DNA of 64,000 nucleotides from RPRB01 sp035501615 (GTDB taxonomy: Bacteria; Myxococcota; Myxococcia; Myxococcales; Myxococcaceae): the NCBI GenBank assembly GCA_035501615.1, contig DATJVY010000078.1, forward strand, positions 1 through 64,000. The letters are read 5' to 3'. How positions within the stretch are numbered: the first letter of the stretch is position 1; every line of letters starts with the position of its first letter. Of this stretch, positions 1-6,799 are shown piece by piece. The notes beneath the pieces are model-generated. The model was given only the letters and a program-made list of their open reading frames with translations, had not been told where the DNA came from and did no database searches. The translations under genes and the position numbers were made by a program.

Positions 1-288
1 CTCGGCGGCACCGTGTACCGGCGTTCGATCTCCGAGGTCCGGGACATCGCCGACGACGAGGACGCCGCGGCGATCAAGGCGGACATCGCGCAGTTCAAGG
101 CGGAACAGGCCCAGGCCAGCGCCGAGGTCAAGGCGAAGCTCCTGGACCGCATCAACAAGCTGGACTCCAAGCTCCAGGCCAGGATCCAGAAGGCGAAGGA
201 ACGGCGCGAAGCGGCAAAGCGGGCCGCCCAGGCCAAGGCAGACCGCGCCAAGGCGAAGGCCGCCATCGCGCAGGCGAGAGCCCCGTGA
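1..288 (+). CDS. C-terminal part of a charged coiled-coil protein (5' end outside window)
   Basis: The reading frame is open from the first base, so the GTG at 13 is probably internal and the gene begins upstream of the window. The visible 95 residues are almost entirely Ala, Lys, Glu, Gln and Arg. From about residue 20 they form one long predicted helix with heptad-like spacing, ending in an Ala/Lys-rich tail. There is no signal peptide or membrane segment in this part. It lies 16 nt upstream of hdeD on the same strand and may be its operon partner. Family not recognised; a cell-envelope or stress-associated helical protein is only a guess. Confidence 0.6.
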   Translation, partial: LGGTVYRRSISEVRDIADDEDAAAIKADIAQFKAEQAQASAEVKAKLLDRINKLDSKLQARIQKAKERREAAKRAAQAKADRAKAKAAIAQARAP

Positions 289-304
289 CCCGGAGAAATA
301 CGCC

Positions 305-898
305 ATGACCACGACAGCAAGTGGACAACGACCCATTCTCGACGAGGTCAAGCACCGCTCCGGATGGGCGGCCTTCATGGGACTCCTGACCGTTGCGCTC
401 GGGATCGTGCTGCTGATGTACCCGCTGGCCGCCGCCACTGCGACGACCCTGTTCGTCGGCTGCATCCTGACGCTCGTCGGCGCGGTGGAGATCTTCCTCG
501 CCTTCGCCTCCCAGACGCCGGGGAACTTCTTTCTTCGGCTCCTCCTGGCGGTCCTCTACGGCTTCACCGGGATCGTGCTCATCGTGAATCCGTTCGCCGG
601 GGCTGCGAGCCTGACGCTCTTCGTCGGGTGGATGCTGGTCCTGCGAGGGATCCTGGCGATGGTGGCCGCCTTCCAGATTCGGCCGCTGGAGGGCTGGGGC
701 TGGTTCGTCGCCGATTCCCTCGCCAACCTCGCCGCCGGCGTCCTGATCATCGCCAAGTGGCCGTCGAGCACGGTGTGGGCGGTGGGGACGCTCGTGGGCG
801 TATCGGTGCTGGTGACGGGGATCTCCCAGACCATCGTGGCCGTGCAGATCCGGCGTGCCGCAGGGGACGCCGGACGGCTGACGAAGGCATCGGCGTGA
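305..898 (+). CDS. hdeD: HdeD family acid-resistance membrane protein (DUF308)
   Basis: This 197-residue protein has six hydrophobic segments arranged as three repeated hairpins, the DUF308/HdeD pattern. The first segment starts near residue 20 (GWAAFMGLLTVALGIVLL). HdeD is an inner-membrane protein tied to acid and general stress tolerance in enterobacteria; its molecular activity is not settled. Length and topology match the family. The ATG has GGAGA eight bases upstream. An HdeA-like gene follows about 330 nt downstream, so the pairing resembles the enterobacterial acid-fitness genes. A strong hairpin begins 14 nt after the stop codon. Confidence 0.9.
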   Translation: MTTTASGQRPILDEVKHRSGWAAFMGLLTVALGIVLLMYPLAAATATTLFVGCILTLVGAVEIFLAFASQTPGNFFLRLLLAVLYGFTGIVLIVNPFAGAASLTLFVGWMLVLRGILAMVAAFQIRPLEGWGWFVADSLANLAAGVLIIAKWPSSTVWAVGTLVGVSVLVTGISQTIVAVQIRRAAGDAGRLTKASA

Positions 899-1224
899 CG
901 CGTCGGGCAGCAGGGCCACGGTCTCCTTGACCGTGGCCCTCGTCGCGGCCTCGGAGCAGCAGCAGGCCAAGGGGATGGTCGTCGCCTCCTCGCCCCTGGA
1001 TGACCCCTAACGCCGATCGAGGCGCAGATCGTCTGCGTCGCCCAGCCGCGCTGCGACCACCCGTTCCGTCTCCCGCCACGGACAACGGATCCGCCACGGA
1101 CACGCACCTTTGCTGGCGGACGCCTTGAGCTGCGTTCTGCATCCGCTGGTGACGAACGTCCTGCCCTCCGGCTGTCTGTGACAAGCTCGGAGAGCATTGC
1201 ACGCGCACGCACAGGAGACCGCAC
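899..1224. other. Intergenic region hdeD to HdeA-like gene
   Basis: About 325 nt without a supported gene. It holds the hairpin at 912-940. The last 40 bases contain an AGGAGA ribosome-binding site for the following gene. I see no convincing promoter boxes or other repeats. Confidence 0.6.
912..940 (+). terminator. Strong hairpin after hdeD, terminator-like without T-tract
   Basis: A perfect 12-bp inverted repeat (AGGGCCACGGTC and its complement) encloses a TCCTT loop just after the hdeD stop. No run of T follows. It may be a GC-rich intrinsic terminator or an RNA 3'-end stabiliser. Confidence 0.6.
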
Positions 1225-1572
1225 ATGGAACAAGGGACTCTTCGCTGGGTACTGCTGAGCGGGTTGCTGTGCTTCTCCACGCCCCGAGCCGCGGATGCGC
1301 CGAGGCCCATCGACGTCAAGAGCCTCAGCTGCCAGCAATGGCTCGAGCAACCAGACGACATTCGCCCCATGCTCGTGGCATGGGTGCACGGCTACACTCG
1401 CGCCGGCGGAGAGAGCTGGATCCTCGATGCCGCGTCGGCGCGTGAATTCGTCGCCACGGTCCACGCGCGGTGCAAGGACATGCCCCAGGGTAGCTTCCGC
1501 TACCAGATCCTGGAGGTATCCAAGCAACGCCAGGCCGAAGCAAAGAAGGAAGCGGCGGCGAAGAAGAAGTAG
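1225..1572 (+). CDS. HdeA/HdeB-like periplasmic acid-stress protein
   Basis: This 115-residue protein has a signal peptide with likely cleavage near AADA (residue 25). The mature domain carries two cysteines, C36 and C83. Their spacing of 47 is close to the 48 of the single disulfide in E. coli HdeA. The first lies in SCQQWL and the second in ARCKDMP, as in HdeA-like proteins. HdeA is an acid-activated periplasmic chaperone. The C-terminal 20 residues are Lys/Ala/Glu-rich (ending AAAKKK), a basic tail also common in HdeA relatives. AGGAGA precedes the ATG. hdeD lies upstream, supporting an acid-stress role. The family call rests on cysteine spacing, size and context. Confidence 0.72.
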   Translation: MEQGTLRWVLLSGLLCFSTPRAADAPRPIDVKSLSCQQWLEQPDDIRPMLVAWVHGYTRAGGESWILDAASAREFVATVHARCKDMPQGSFRYQILEVSKQRQAEAKKEAAAKKK

Positions 1573-1721
1573 AGCCACGCCTTCTAGGCCGGGACACCTC
1601 CGCTCGTCGTTGGGGACAGTAATGGCATGGCCGATGCTTGTCCGAGGCGCGAGCGCGGCAAGGCAAGAATTGGCCAGGGCGAAGCTCCCGTGAACTCCAA
1701 CCAGCAGAGGAGAGGAAAGCC

Positions 1722-2690
1722 ATGACCACGATGCGAGGGGGACCCGCAGCTCCGTCAAAGCGCGGGAGAGGTCGAGCGGGCCGTGGAGGGAACGACGTGA
1801 CCGCGCCCCGAACAGCGGCCACGGCGTCGTGGCTCATGGCACTGTCCATCGTGACGGTGGCCGGAGCCTTCAGCCAGGCTTCGGGGGCCGCGCTCTCATC
1901 GGCTCGCCCCACTCAGGCCCTGGCCGAGCGGGACTCGGGGTACTACCCGGTGACCCTCCGGGACGGCGGCACGGAGGATCTCGAGCTGCTGATCGGGCAG
2001 GAAGTCTACCAGGAGCTCAAGGCGAAGGGGGAAATCGTCGCCACCTCGCCGCTGTACGACACGCTGCGGCCGATCGCCGACCGCATCACCCGGGCGGCGC
2101 AGCCTCAGTACGCGTATCCATTTCGCTTCCACCTCGTTCACGAGCCCCAGCCCAACGCGTTCTCCGTGCCGGGGGGAGATCTCTACGTGGTCGATGCCTT
2201 GCTCTTCTTCGTGAAGAACCAGGAGGAGCTGGCGGGCACGCTGTGCCACGAGATCGCCCACACCGTCCACCACGATTCGATGCACAAGCTCGGGGAGCAG
2301 GCCCGGCAGATCATGCGCGACCTGGGAGCGGCGATCCTGCTGGGGCCGACGCGGGGACACGTCATGGCCATCGGCGTGCTGAGCGAGCTCAAATCGAAGG
2401 GATACTCGCGAGACGTCGAATCACGCGCGGACCTCACCGGGGCCGACATCTGTGCGGCCGCCGGGGTGAATCCCTGGGGGCTGGTCTGGTTGTTTCAGGA
2501 CTTCAAGGACTCTCGGCGCAACGAGATGCCGGAGCTGCTATCCGACCACCCGAACGACGAGCATCGCATCAAGGCACTGAAGGAGCACTTCAAGAAGGCC
2601 CCGAGCGTCTTCGGGAAGTTCAACCCCGACCCCGGCTCGGCCACGGTGATGAAGCTTCCGCAGGACACCGCTGAGACGTTCCTGCGCTGA
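1722..2690 (+). CDS. M48 family zinc metalloprotease
   Basis: This 322-residue protein has an N-terminal hydrophobic stretch (about residues 30-50) that would export or anchor it. A peptidase M48 domain follows. The zinc motif HEIAH lies at residues 176-180 and the third ligand is probably the Glu of ESRAD near residue 232. Family members such as BepA and LoiP degrade or help fold envelope proteins. I chose the ATG at 1722 because AGGAGAGGAAAG sits directly upstream; the frame stays open further 5'. It sits between acid-stress and heat-shock genes, which suggests envelope protein quality control under stress. Confidence 0.88.
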   Translation: MTTMRGGPAAPSKRGRGRAGRGGNDVTAPRTAATASWLMALSIVTVAGAFSQASGAALSSARPTQALAERDSGYYPVTLRDGGTEDLELLIGQEVYQELKAKGEIVATSPLYDTLRPIADRITRAAQPQYAYPFRFHLVHEPQPNAFSVPGGDLYVVDALLFFVKNQEELAGTLCHEIAHTVHHDSMHKLGEQARQIMRDLGAAILLGPTRGHVMAIGVLSELKSKGYSRDVESRADLTGADICAAAGVNPWGLVWLFQDFKDSRRNEMPELLSDHPNDEHRIKALKEHFKKAPSVFGKFNPDPGSATVMKLPQDTAETFLR

Positions 2691-2779
2691 GGCCCGTCGA
2701 ATCACGATCAAGCGCCAGCACGCGTCGTCGGTTCGGAAGCGCAGGCCGCGGAGATGGGCAGCGCTCCGTCCCGGCAGTC

Positions 2780-2807
2780 TTGACAGCAGAGTGGTGATGT
2801 TTAGTTT
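2780..2807 (+). promoter_or_regulatory. Possible sigma-70 promoter for the hsp20 operon
   Basis: A perfect TTGACA -35 box at 2780-2785 is followed after 16 bases by TAGTTT at 2802-2807 (three of six matches). The surrounding 60 bases are AT-richer than the genome. No heat-shock sigma-factor consensus was recognisable. Confidence 0.45.
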
Positions 2808-2837
2808 GACCGGCAGCCGAGTAAAACCCAAGTCAAT

Positions 2838-2849
2838 CCAAGTACTTGG
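2838..2849. promoter_or_regulatory. Perfect 12-bp palindrome upstream of hsp20 (operator candidate)
   Basis: CCAAGTACTTGG is a perfect palindrome. It lies between the candidate promoter and the ribosome-binding site (GCGAGGA) of the first hsp20 gene, a position suited to a repressor operator. Confidence 0.4.
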
Positions 2850-2864
2850 CTAAGCGAGGATGCC

Positions 2865-3323
2865 ATGATCGTGAGACGTGCCTGGCCCTCGAGGCCGACG
2901 TTCGACAGCTCCTTCGGAGACCTCGACGGCGTGCGGCGCGAGATGCTCCGCCTCCTGGACACGGTAACCGGGGAGACTTTCGGAGATGGGGGGGCGGGGG
3001 TGTTTCCCCCGATGAACATCACCCAAGACGAAGACAACTTCTACGTTCGGGCGGAGATCCCCGGGATCAAGCCGAATGAGCTCTCGATCTCGGCGATGAG
3101 GAACCGCGTGTCTCTCGCGGGAAATCGCGAGATCCAGCTCGAGCAGGCACGCGTGAGCTATCACCGCAAGGAGCGTGCGGAAGGCTCCTTCAACCGGACG
3201 GTGACGCTCCCCGCTGAAGTCGATGCTGAACGCGTCGAAGCCAGGTACGCCGACGGCATCCTCACCCTCACGCTGCCCAAGGCCGAGGAAGCCAAGCCAC
3301 GGCAGATCACGGTGCGAACGTGA
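2865..3323 (+). CDS. Small heat-shock protein Hsp20 (first copy)
   Basis: This 152-residue protein has the alpha-crystallin domain from about residue 46 to 150. The family signature near the C-terminus reads YADGILTLTLPK. The N-terminal arm is short and contains an RREMLRLLD helix. Such proteins are ATP-independent holdases that bind unfolding clients in the cytoplasm. The C-terminus lacks a clear I-x-I motif and ends in ITVRT. The stop overlaps the next hsp20 start (GTGA), so the two are translationally coupled, and a DnaJ-like gene follows. GAGGA precedes the ATG. Confidence 0.93.
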   Translation: MIVRRAWPSRPTFDSSFGDLDGVRREMLRLLDTVTGETFGDGGAGVFPPMNITQDEDNFYVRAEIPGIKPNELSISAMRNRVSLAGNREIQLEQARVSYHRKERAEGSFNRTVTLPAEVDAERVEARYADGILTLTLPKAEEAKPRQITVRT

Positions 3324-3763
3324 ATGAGACCCGAGCCGACGAGGGAACCGCCATGAAGAGGGAAGCGAATGCGGAGATCGAGAAGACCGAAAGGGCGAGC
3401 GTCGCTGCGGTTCCGGAGCAGACGCGTCCGGGACCGGTCTACTCGCCCGCGGTCGACATCTTCGAGAACGACGAGTCCATGACTGTTCTAGCGGACATGC
3501 CAGGCGTGAAGGCTCAGGACCTCAAGGTCGACCTTCGGGAGAGCGTCTTGACGCTGACGGGTCGGGTCGTCCCACCGGAGAACGGGAACGAGACCAGCGT
3601 ACTGCGCGAATACCAGACGGGTACGTTCTTCCGACAGTTCACGCTGTCGGAGACAATCGATCAGCCGAAGATCGACGCCAAGCTCACTGACGGCGTGCTC
3701 CGCCTCGAACTGCCAAAGGTCGACAAAGCGAGACCTCGCCAGATCACGGTCAGGACCGAGTAA
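3320..3763 (+). CDS. Small heat-shock protein Hsp20 (second copy)
   Basis: This protein of 147 residues has an alpha-crystallin domain from about residue 40 to 145. It includes the conserved ADMPGVK and LTDGVLRLELPK segments. The GTG start overlaps the preceding stop by four bases; an in-frame ATG at 3353 behind GAGGGA is an alternative and would give 136 residues. The divergence from the first copy, mainly in the N-terminal arm, fits paired sHsps that form mixed oligomers. It is followed by the DnaJ-like gene on the same strand. Confidence 0.92.
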   Translation: MNETRADEGTAMKREANAEIEKTERASVAAVPEQTRPGPVYSPAVDIFENDESMTVLADMPGVKAQDLKVDLRESVLTLTGRVVPPENGNETSVLREYQTGTFFRQFTLSETIDQPKIDAKLTDGVLRLELPKVDKARPRQITVRTE

Positions 3764-3820
3764 CGGCACGTCAGGTCACGACTCCTGCCTCGAGTGCCGC
3801 CGACTTGGAGGCGCAGATCC

Positions 3821-4498
3821 ATGGAGAGAAAGACCTACTACATGATCCTCGGTGTCTCGAACGGCGAGAACCCAAGGGGAATACGGGCGGCCTACCTCGA
3901 TCTCGCCCGAAGGCTCCACCCCGACGTGGCGGGGGAGCAGACTACACGAGCCTTCCAGGAGATCACCGAGGCCTACGAGGTCCTCTCCGACCCGCGGCTT
4001 CGTCGGGACTACAACCGCAAGCTCGAGCAAGCGGCAGAAGGCGAGATCATCTCCTCGGTCGGTCGTGCGCCTAGACCGGTTGAACGCGAACCGTGGACGA
4101 TTCTCGAACAGCCTCAGAGTGTTCGTCCTTCCTTCGAGGCAATGTACGACCGCTTCCTCCGGAACTTCACGCGCACCGGGGTCCCAAAATCCGAACGCCT
4201 TGAAGCCCTGAACTTTGAGGTGCTGCTCACGCCGGAGGAAGCGGCTCGGGGATGCACCGTGCCGGTGGGCATTCCAGTCTTTCGCCGCTGCCCGCAGTGC
4301 GATGGTTCTGGACGGGCATGGCTCTATCCATGCTTCTATTGCCACGAGCAAGGAATGCTCGAGCTCGAGAAGGTATTGCGGATCCGGATTCCGCCAATGG
4401 TGCCCTCGGGTACAACCTTCGAGATCCCTCTGGGTGGTCTTGGGATCCACAATTTTCTCCTCTGCGTTCGAGTCTTCCTGGAGGCGGGCGCGCGGTAG
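3821..4498 (+). CDS. Atypical short DnaJ-like co-chaperone
   Basis: This 225-residue protein begins with a J domain (about residues 4-70) carrying the HPD motif at 33-35, which stimulates DnaK ATPase. It then departs from DnaJ. There is no Gly/Phe-rich linker. Only half of the zinc-binding region is present, C157-x2-C160-GSG and C171-x2-C174. A single short C-terminal segment (RIRIPPMVPSGTTFEIPL) resembles the start of the DnaJ client-binding domain. Full DnaJ is about 370 residues. GGAGG precedes the ATG at 3821. It directly follows two hsp20 genes and could hand their clients to DnaK. Confidence 0.85.
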   Translation: MERKTYYMILGVSNGENPRGIRAAYLDLARRLHPDVAGEQTTRAFQEITEAYEVLSDPRLRRDYNRKLEQAAEGEIISSVGRAPRPVEREPWTILEQPQSVRPSFEAMYDRFLRNFTRTGVPKSERLEALNFEVLLTPEEAARGCTVPVGIPVFRRCPQCDGSGRAWLYPCFYCHEQGMLELEKVLRIRIPPMVPSGTTFEIPLGGLGIHNFLLCVRVFLEAGAR

Positions 4499-4512
4499 AG
4501 CAGAAGGGAGCG

Positions 4513-4728
4513 ATGAGTATGTGGTGGGAATGGAGTGACCGCGGTGGCTGCATGGAGAGCGTTCGGCCGCCCGCGGTGTGCCCAGAATTCGGAAGGGCTG
4601 GTGCCATCTTCGTGGTCGACGAGGTGGACGACTCCGCTTGGACCGAGCCAAAGGCCGACAGCCTGCGCGCTCGCTGGCTCCGCCCCGGCTTCGGCTTCGG
4701 CCGTGCGCCCGCTCCGCTCGGGGTATGA
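4513..4728 (+). CDS. Small hypothetical protein
   Basis: This possible 71-residue gene starts at an ATG preceded by AGAAGGGAG at good spacing, 12 nt after the DnaJ-like stop. Its stop lies one base before the ATG of the next small gene. The N-terminus is Trp-rich (MSMWWEW) and the middle is acidic (VVDEVDD). No family recognised. The ribosome-binding site and close packing argue for translation; the Arg/Pro-rich C-terminus argues for caution. Confidence 0.4.
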   Translation: MSMWWEWSDRGGCMESVRPPAVCPEFGRAGAIFVVDEVDDSAWTEPKADSLRARWLRPGFGFGRAPAPLGV

Positions 4729-4729
4729 A

Positions 4730-5017
4730 ATGGGCAAGCGTCAGCATGCTCCCGAGGCCGGAAGAGGAGAGTCGCTCCTCGATCTCAGCCACCTTCGACG
4801 GGAGACGCGTACCGCGCTGGAACTGGCCGTGGTCGGATTGGCGCCTTCCGACCTGGTCGACAGGCTGGCGTGGGCGGCGGGGTTGCTCGAGGCGATCGCC
4901 GAGCTTCCGCCCGACAGCCCCCCGGTCCTTGCGCTGCTGCCGAGGCTTGCGGTGCGGACACGCAGCGCGCTCGCCGAATGGAACGCGTGGCAGGAGAAGC
5001 TTCTGAGGAAGGCCTAG
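4730..5017 (+). CDS. Small helical hypothetical protein
   Basis: This 95-residue protein is predicted mainly helical, with Leu- and Ala-rich segments (TALELAVVGL, LAWAAGLLEAIAEL). It has no signal peptide, membrane segment or cysteine. The frame continues upstream but is low-complexity there; the ATG at 4730 fits the end of the preceding small gene. The stop codon lies inside the 12-bp palindrome AGGCCTAGGCCT (5010-5021), and the next gene converges on it. Last gene of the heat-shock group; function unknown. Confidence 0.55.
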   Translation: MGKRQHAPEAGRGESLLDLSHLRRETRTALELAVVGLAPSDLVDRLAWAAGLLEAIAELPPDSPPVLALLPRLAVRTRSALAEWNAWQEKLLRKA

Positions 5018-5044
5018 GCCTAGAAGGAACAGGAGGGGTCGCGC

Positions 5045-5470
5045 TCAGCGCACGATCAGCACGGAGCAGTGGGCGTGGTAGGCGACCTGGGTCCCCGTTC
5101 CGCCGGCGGCCCGCCGCAGCACCCGGGAGTGCCCGAGCCCGCCCAGCACGATGCACTCGATCCCCTCCTGCTCGGCGAGCTGCACGATGCCCTCGACCGG
5201 ATGCCCGGGAACCACGTGCCGCACCAGCCTGACCTTCTCGCGCTTGGCGTCGGCCGCGAGTGATTCGTACACGTGGTCGAGGGCCTTCCGCGCGCGGTCC
5301 ACCGCCGCGTCCACGTCGGCGATCGACTCGCCGTCGTACTTCGGCACGTCCTCGATGACCGAGCCGACGTGGAGCGGCGCGCGGTAGTGCTTCGCCAGAT
5401 CGAGTGCGACGGCGAACGCACGCTGGCTCGGGCTCGAGCCGTCGACCCCCACGAGGAACCTGGAGAACAT
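5045..5470 (-). CDS. Universal stress protein UspA family
   Basis: This 141-residue single Usp domain starts FLVGVDGS, the usual first strand and loop. It ends with the nucleotide-loop region GGLGHSRVLRRAAGG and a HAHCSVLIVR last strand. The G-x2-G-x9-G pattern is recognisable, but the usual Ser/Thr after it is Gly-Thr, so ATP binding is plausible though not certain. It lies 9 nt downstream of the DUF190-CBS gene on the same strand and is probably co-transcribed with it. Usp proteins support survival under starvation and stress. Confidence 0.92.
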   Translation of the reverse strand: MFSRFLVGVDGSSPSQRAFAVALDLAKHYRAPLHVGSVIEDVPKYDGESIADVDAAVDRARKALDHVYESLAADAKREKVRLVRHVVPGHPVEGIVQLAEQEGIECIVLGGLGHSRVLRRAAGGTGTQVAYHAHCSVLIVR

Positions 5471-5479
5471 GGGTCCCTC

Positions 5480-6772
5480 CTATCCGGGCGCCGCGAGTCC
5501 CCGGAGGATGTCCGCACGATCGACGACCCCCACCAGCTTCCGCTGCTTGTCGATGACCGCGATGAGCTTCTCCTTGCCCTCGAGCATGTCGCGAAGCGCC
5601 TGCCGGAGCGGCGTGCTCTCCTCCGCCGTCGGGATGGCGCTCACCATCAGCTCCCGGGCGGTGTGGGCCAGCGCATGCTGCTCGACCTCGCGCTCGTCCT
5701 GGCGCCGGGGAATGAGAGGAATGCGGTGCATCAGCGACTGGAGCGCGCCGGGCTTCAGCGCGGGCGTGACCCGCTCCAGGAGCTCGGCGTCCGTCACCAG
5801 GCCCAGCACGTGGCGGTCCGCGTCCACCACCACCGCGCGATTCAGCCGCGTGGAGAAGACGGCCTGCATCACTTCCGGGACCGAGGTCTCCGGGAAGACC
5901 GTCGGGACGTCGCGACGCATCACCTTTCCTATCGGTGCTTCCCCGTTCAGCCCCACCTGTTCCGGCTCGGGATGGCTCCCCGAGGGGCCGCCGGCCACCG
6001 TGCGGAGCAGATCGATGCGGCTGATCATCCCGACCAGCCCGCCTCCAGGACCCAGCACCGGCAGCCGTTTGAGGTGGCGCCGGGCCATGGTCTGCGCGAC
6101 CTCCGGGAGCGGGGTCGAGGCGAGCACGGTGACCGGGCGCGGCGTCATGATGTCCCCGGCAGTCTTCTGCTGCTTTCCGAGGCGGTCCAGCACGTCGTGG
6201 AGCTCGGGACCCTCCAGGGTGGGCAGCAGCTCCATCCGGACGTCGAGCCCGCCACGGGTGACCAGATCGGAGTTGGTGATGATCCCGATCGGAGCTCGAT
6301 CATCGACGACCGGGACGGCACGGTAGACCCGCCCGAGGAGCAGCTCGACCACCTGGCGCACCGGCACCTGCGGGCCGACGCTGGTGACGTCGTGAGACAT
6401 CACCTCGGCCGCGGTCAGATGACTCGAGACGCGCCGGACGGGGTAGGGTTCGTAGAGAACGACCTCGGTGGGATCGACGGTGATCAACCCGCGAGGAACC
6501 AGCTCCTTCACCTTGGGCAGTAGGCGGTCGACCCGCTCCTCGGAGTCGATCCACTCGATGACCATCGGCAGCGCCGGGGCGACGTCGACCAGTCGCGCGG
6601 TATGAATCTCGCCATGCCCGCCGAAGCCCTCGATGGCCCGGAAGACGGTGGCTCCGGCGGCGTTCTCGCGCCGCAGGAAGGTCAGGATCGCGATGTCCGC
6701 CGACTGGTGCCCGACCTTGTCACCCTCGTTCACGTAGATGCGGACCCGCTTGCCTCTGCCCTCGAGCGCCAT
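5480..6772 (-). CDS. DUF190 domain fused to four CBS domains
   Basis: This 430-residue soluble protein starts with a DUF190 domain (about residues 5-105, with RIYVNEGDK and RAIEGFGGHG). Four CBS motifs follow at roughly 125-172, 208-258, 283-332 and 375-427, that is, two Bateman modules. CBS pairs bind adenosyl nucleotides and act as energy or second-messenger sensors. DUF190 is PII-like in fold and normally about 110 residues alone, so this is a fused double sensor. It sits between a cation/proton antiporter gene and uspA, all minus strand. Sensing adenylate state to control ion transport is a reasonable inference but unproven. Confidence 0.88.
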   Translation of the reverse strand: MALEGRGKRVRIYVNEGDKVGHQSADIAILTFLRRENAAGATVFRAIEGFGGHGEIHTARLVDVAPALPMVIEWIDSEERVDRLLPKVKELVPRGLITVDPTEVVLYEPYPVRRVSSHLTAAEVMSHDVTSVGPQVPVRQVVELLLGRVYRAVPVVDDRAPIGIITNSDLVTRGGLDVRMELLPTLEGPELHDVLDRLGKQQKTAGDIMTPRPVTVLASTPLPEVAQTMARRHLKRLPVLGPGGGLVGMISRIDLLRTVAGGPSGSHPEPEQVGLNGEAPIGKVMRRDVPTVFPETSVPEVMQAVFSTRLNRAVVVDADRHVLGLVTDAELLERVTPALKPGALQSLMHRIPLIPRRQDEREVEQHALAHTARELMVSAIPTAEESTPLRQALRDMLEGKEKLIAVIDKQRKLVGVVDRADILRGLAAPG

Positions 6773-6799
6773 GGCTCCCTCCGGGTTGAGGTAACCATC

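Noticed and set aside
4725..5006. Alternative ATG frame overlapping the small helical protein gene
   Set aside because: Trp/Arg-rich low-complexity translation; the frame starting at 4730 has a normal protein composition.
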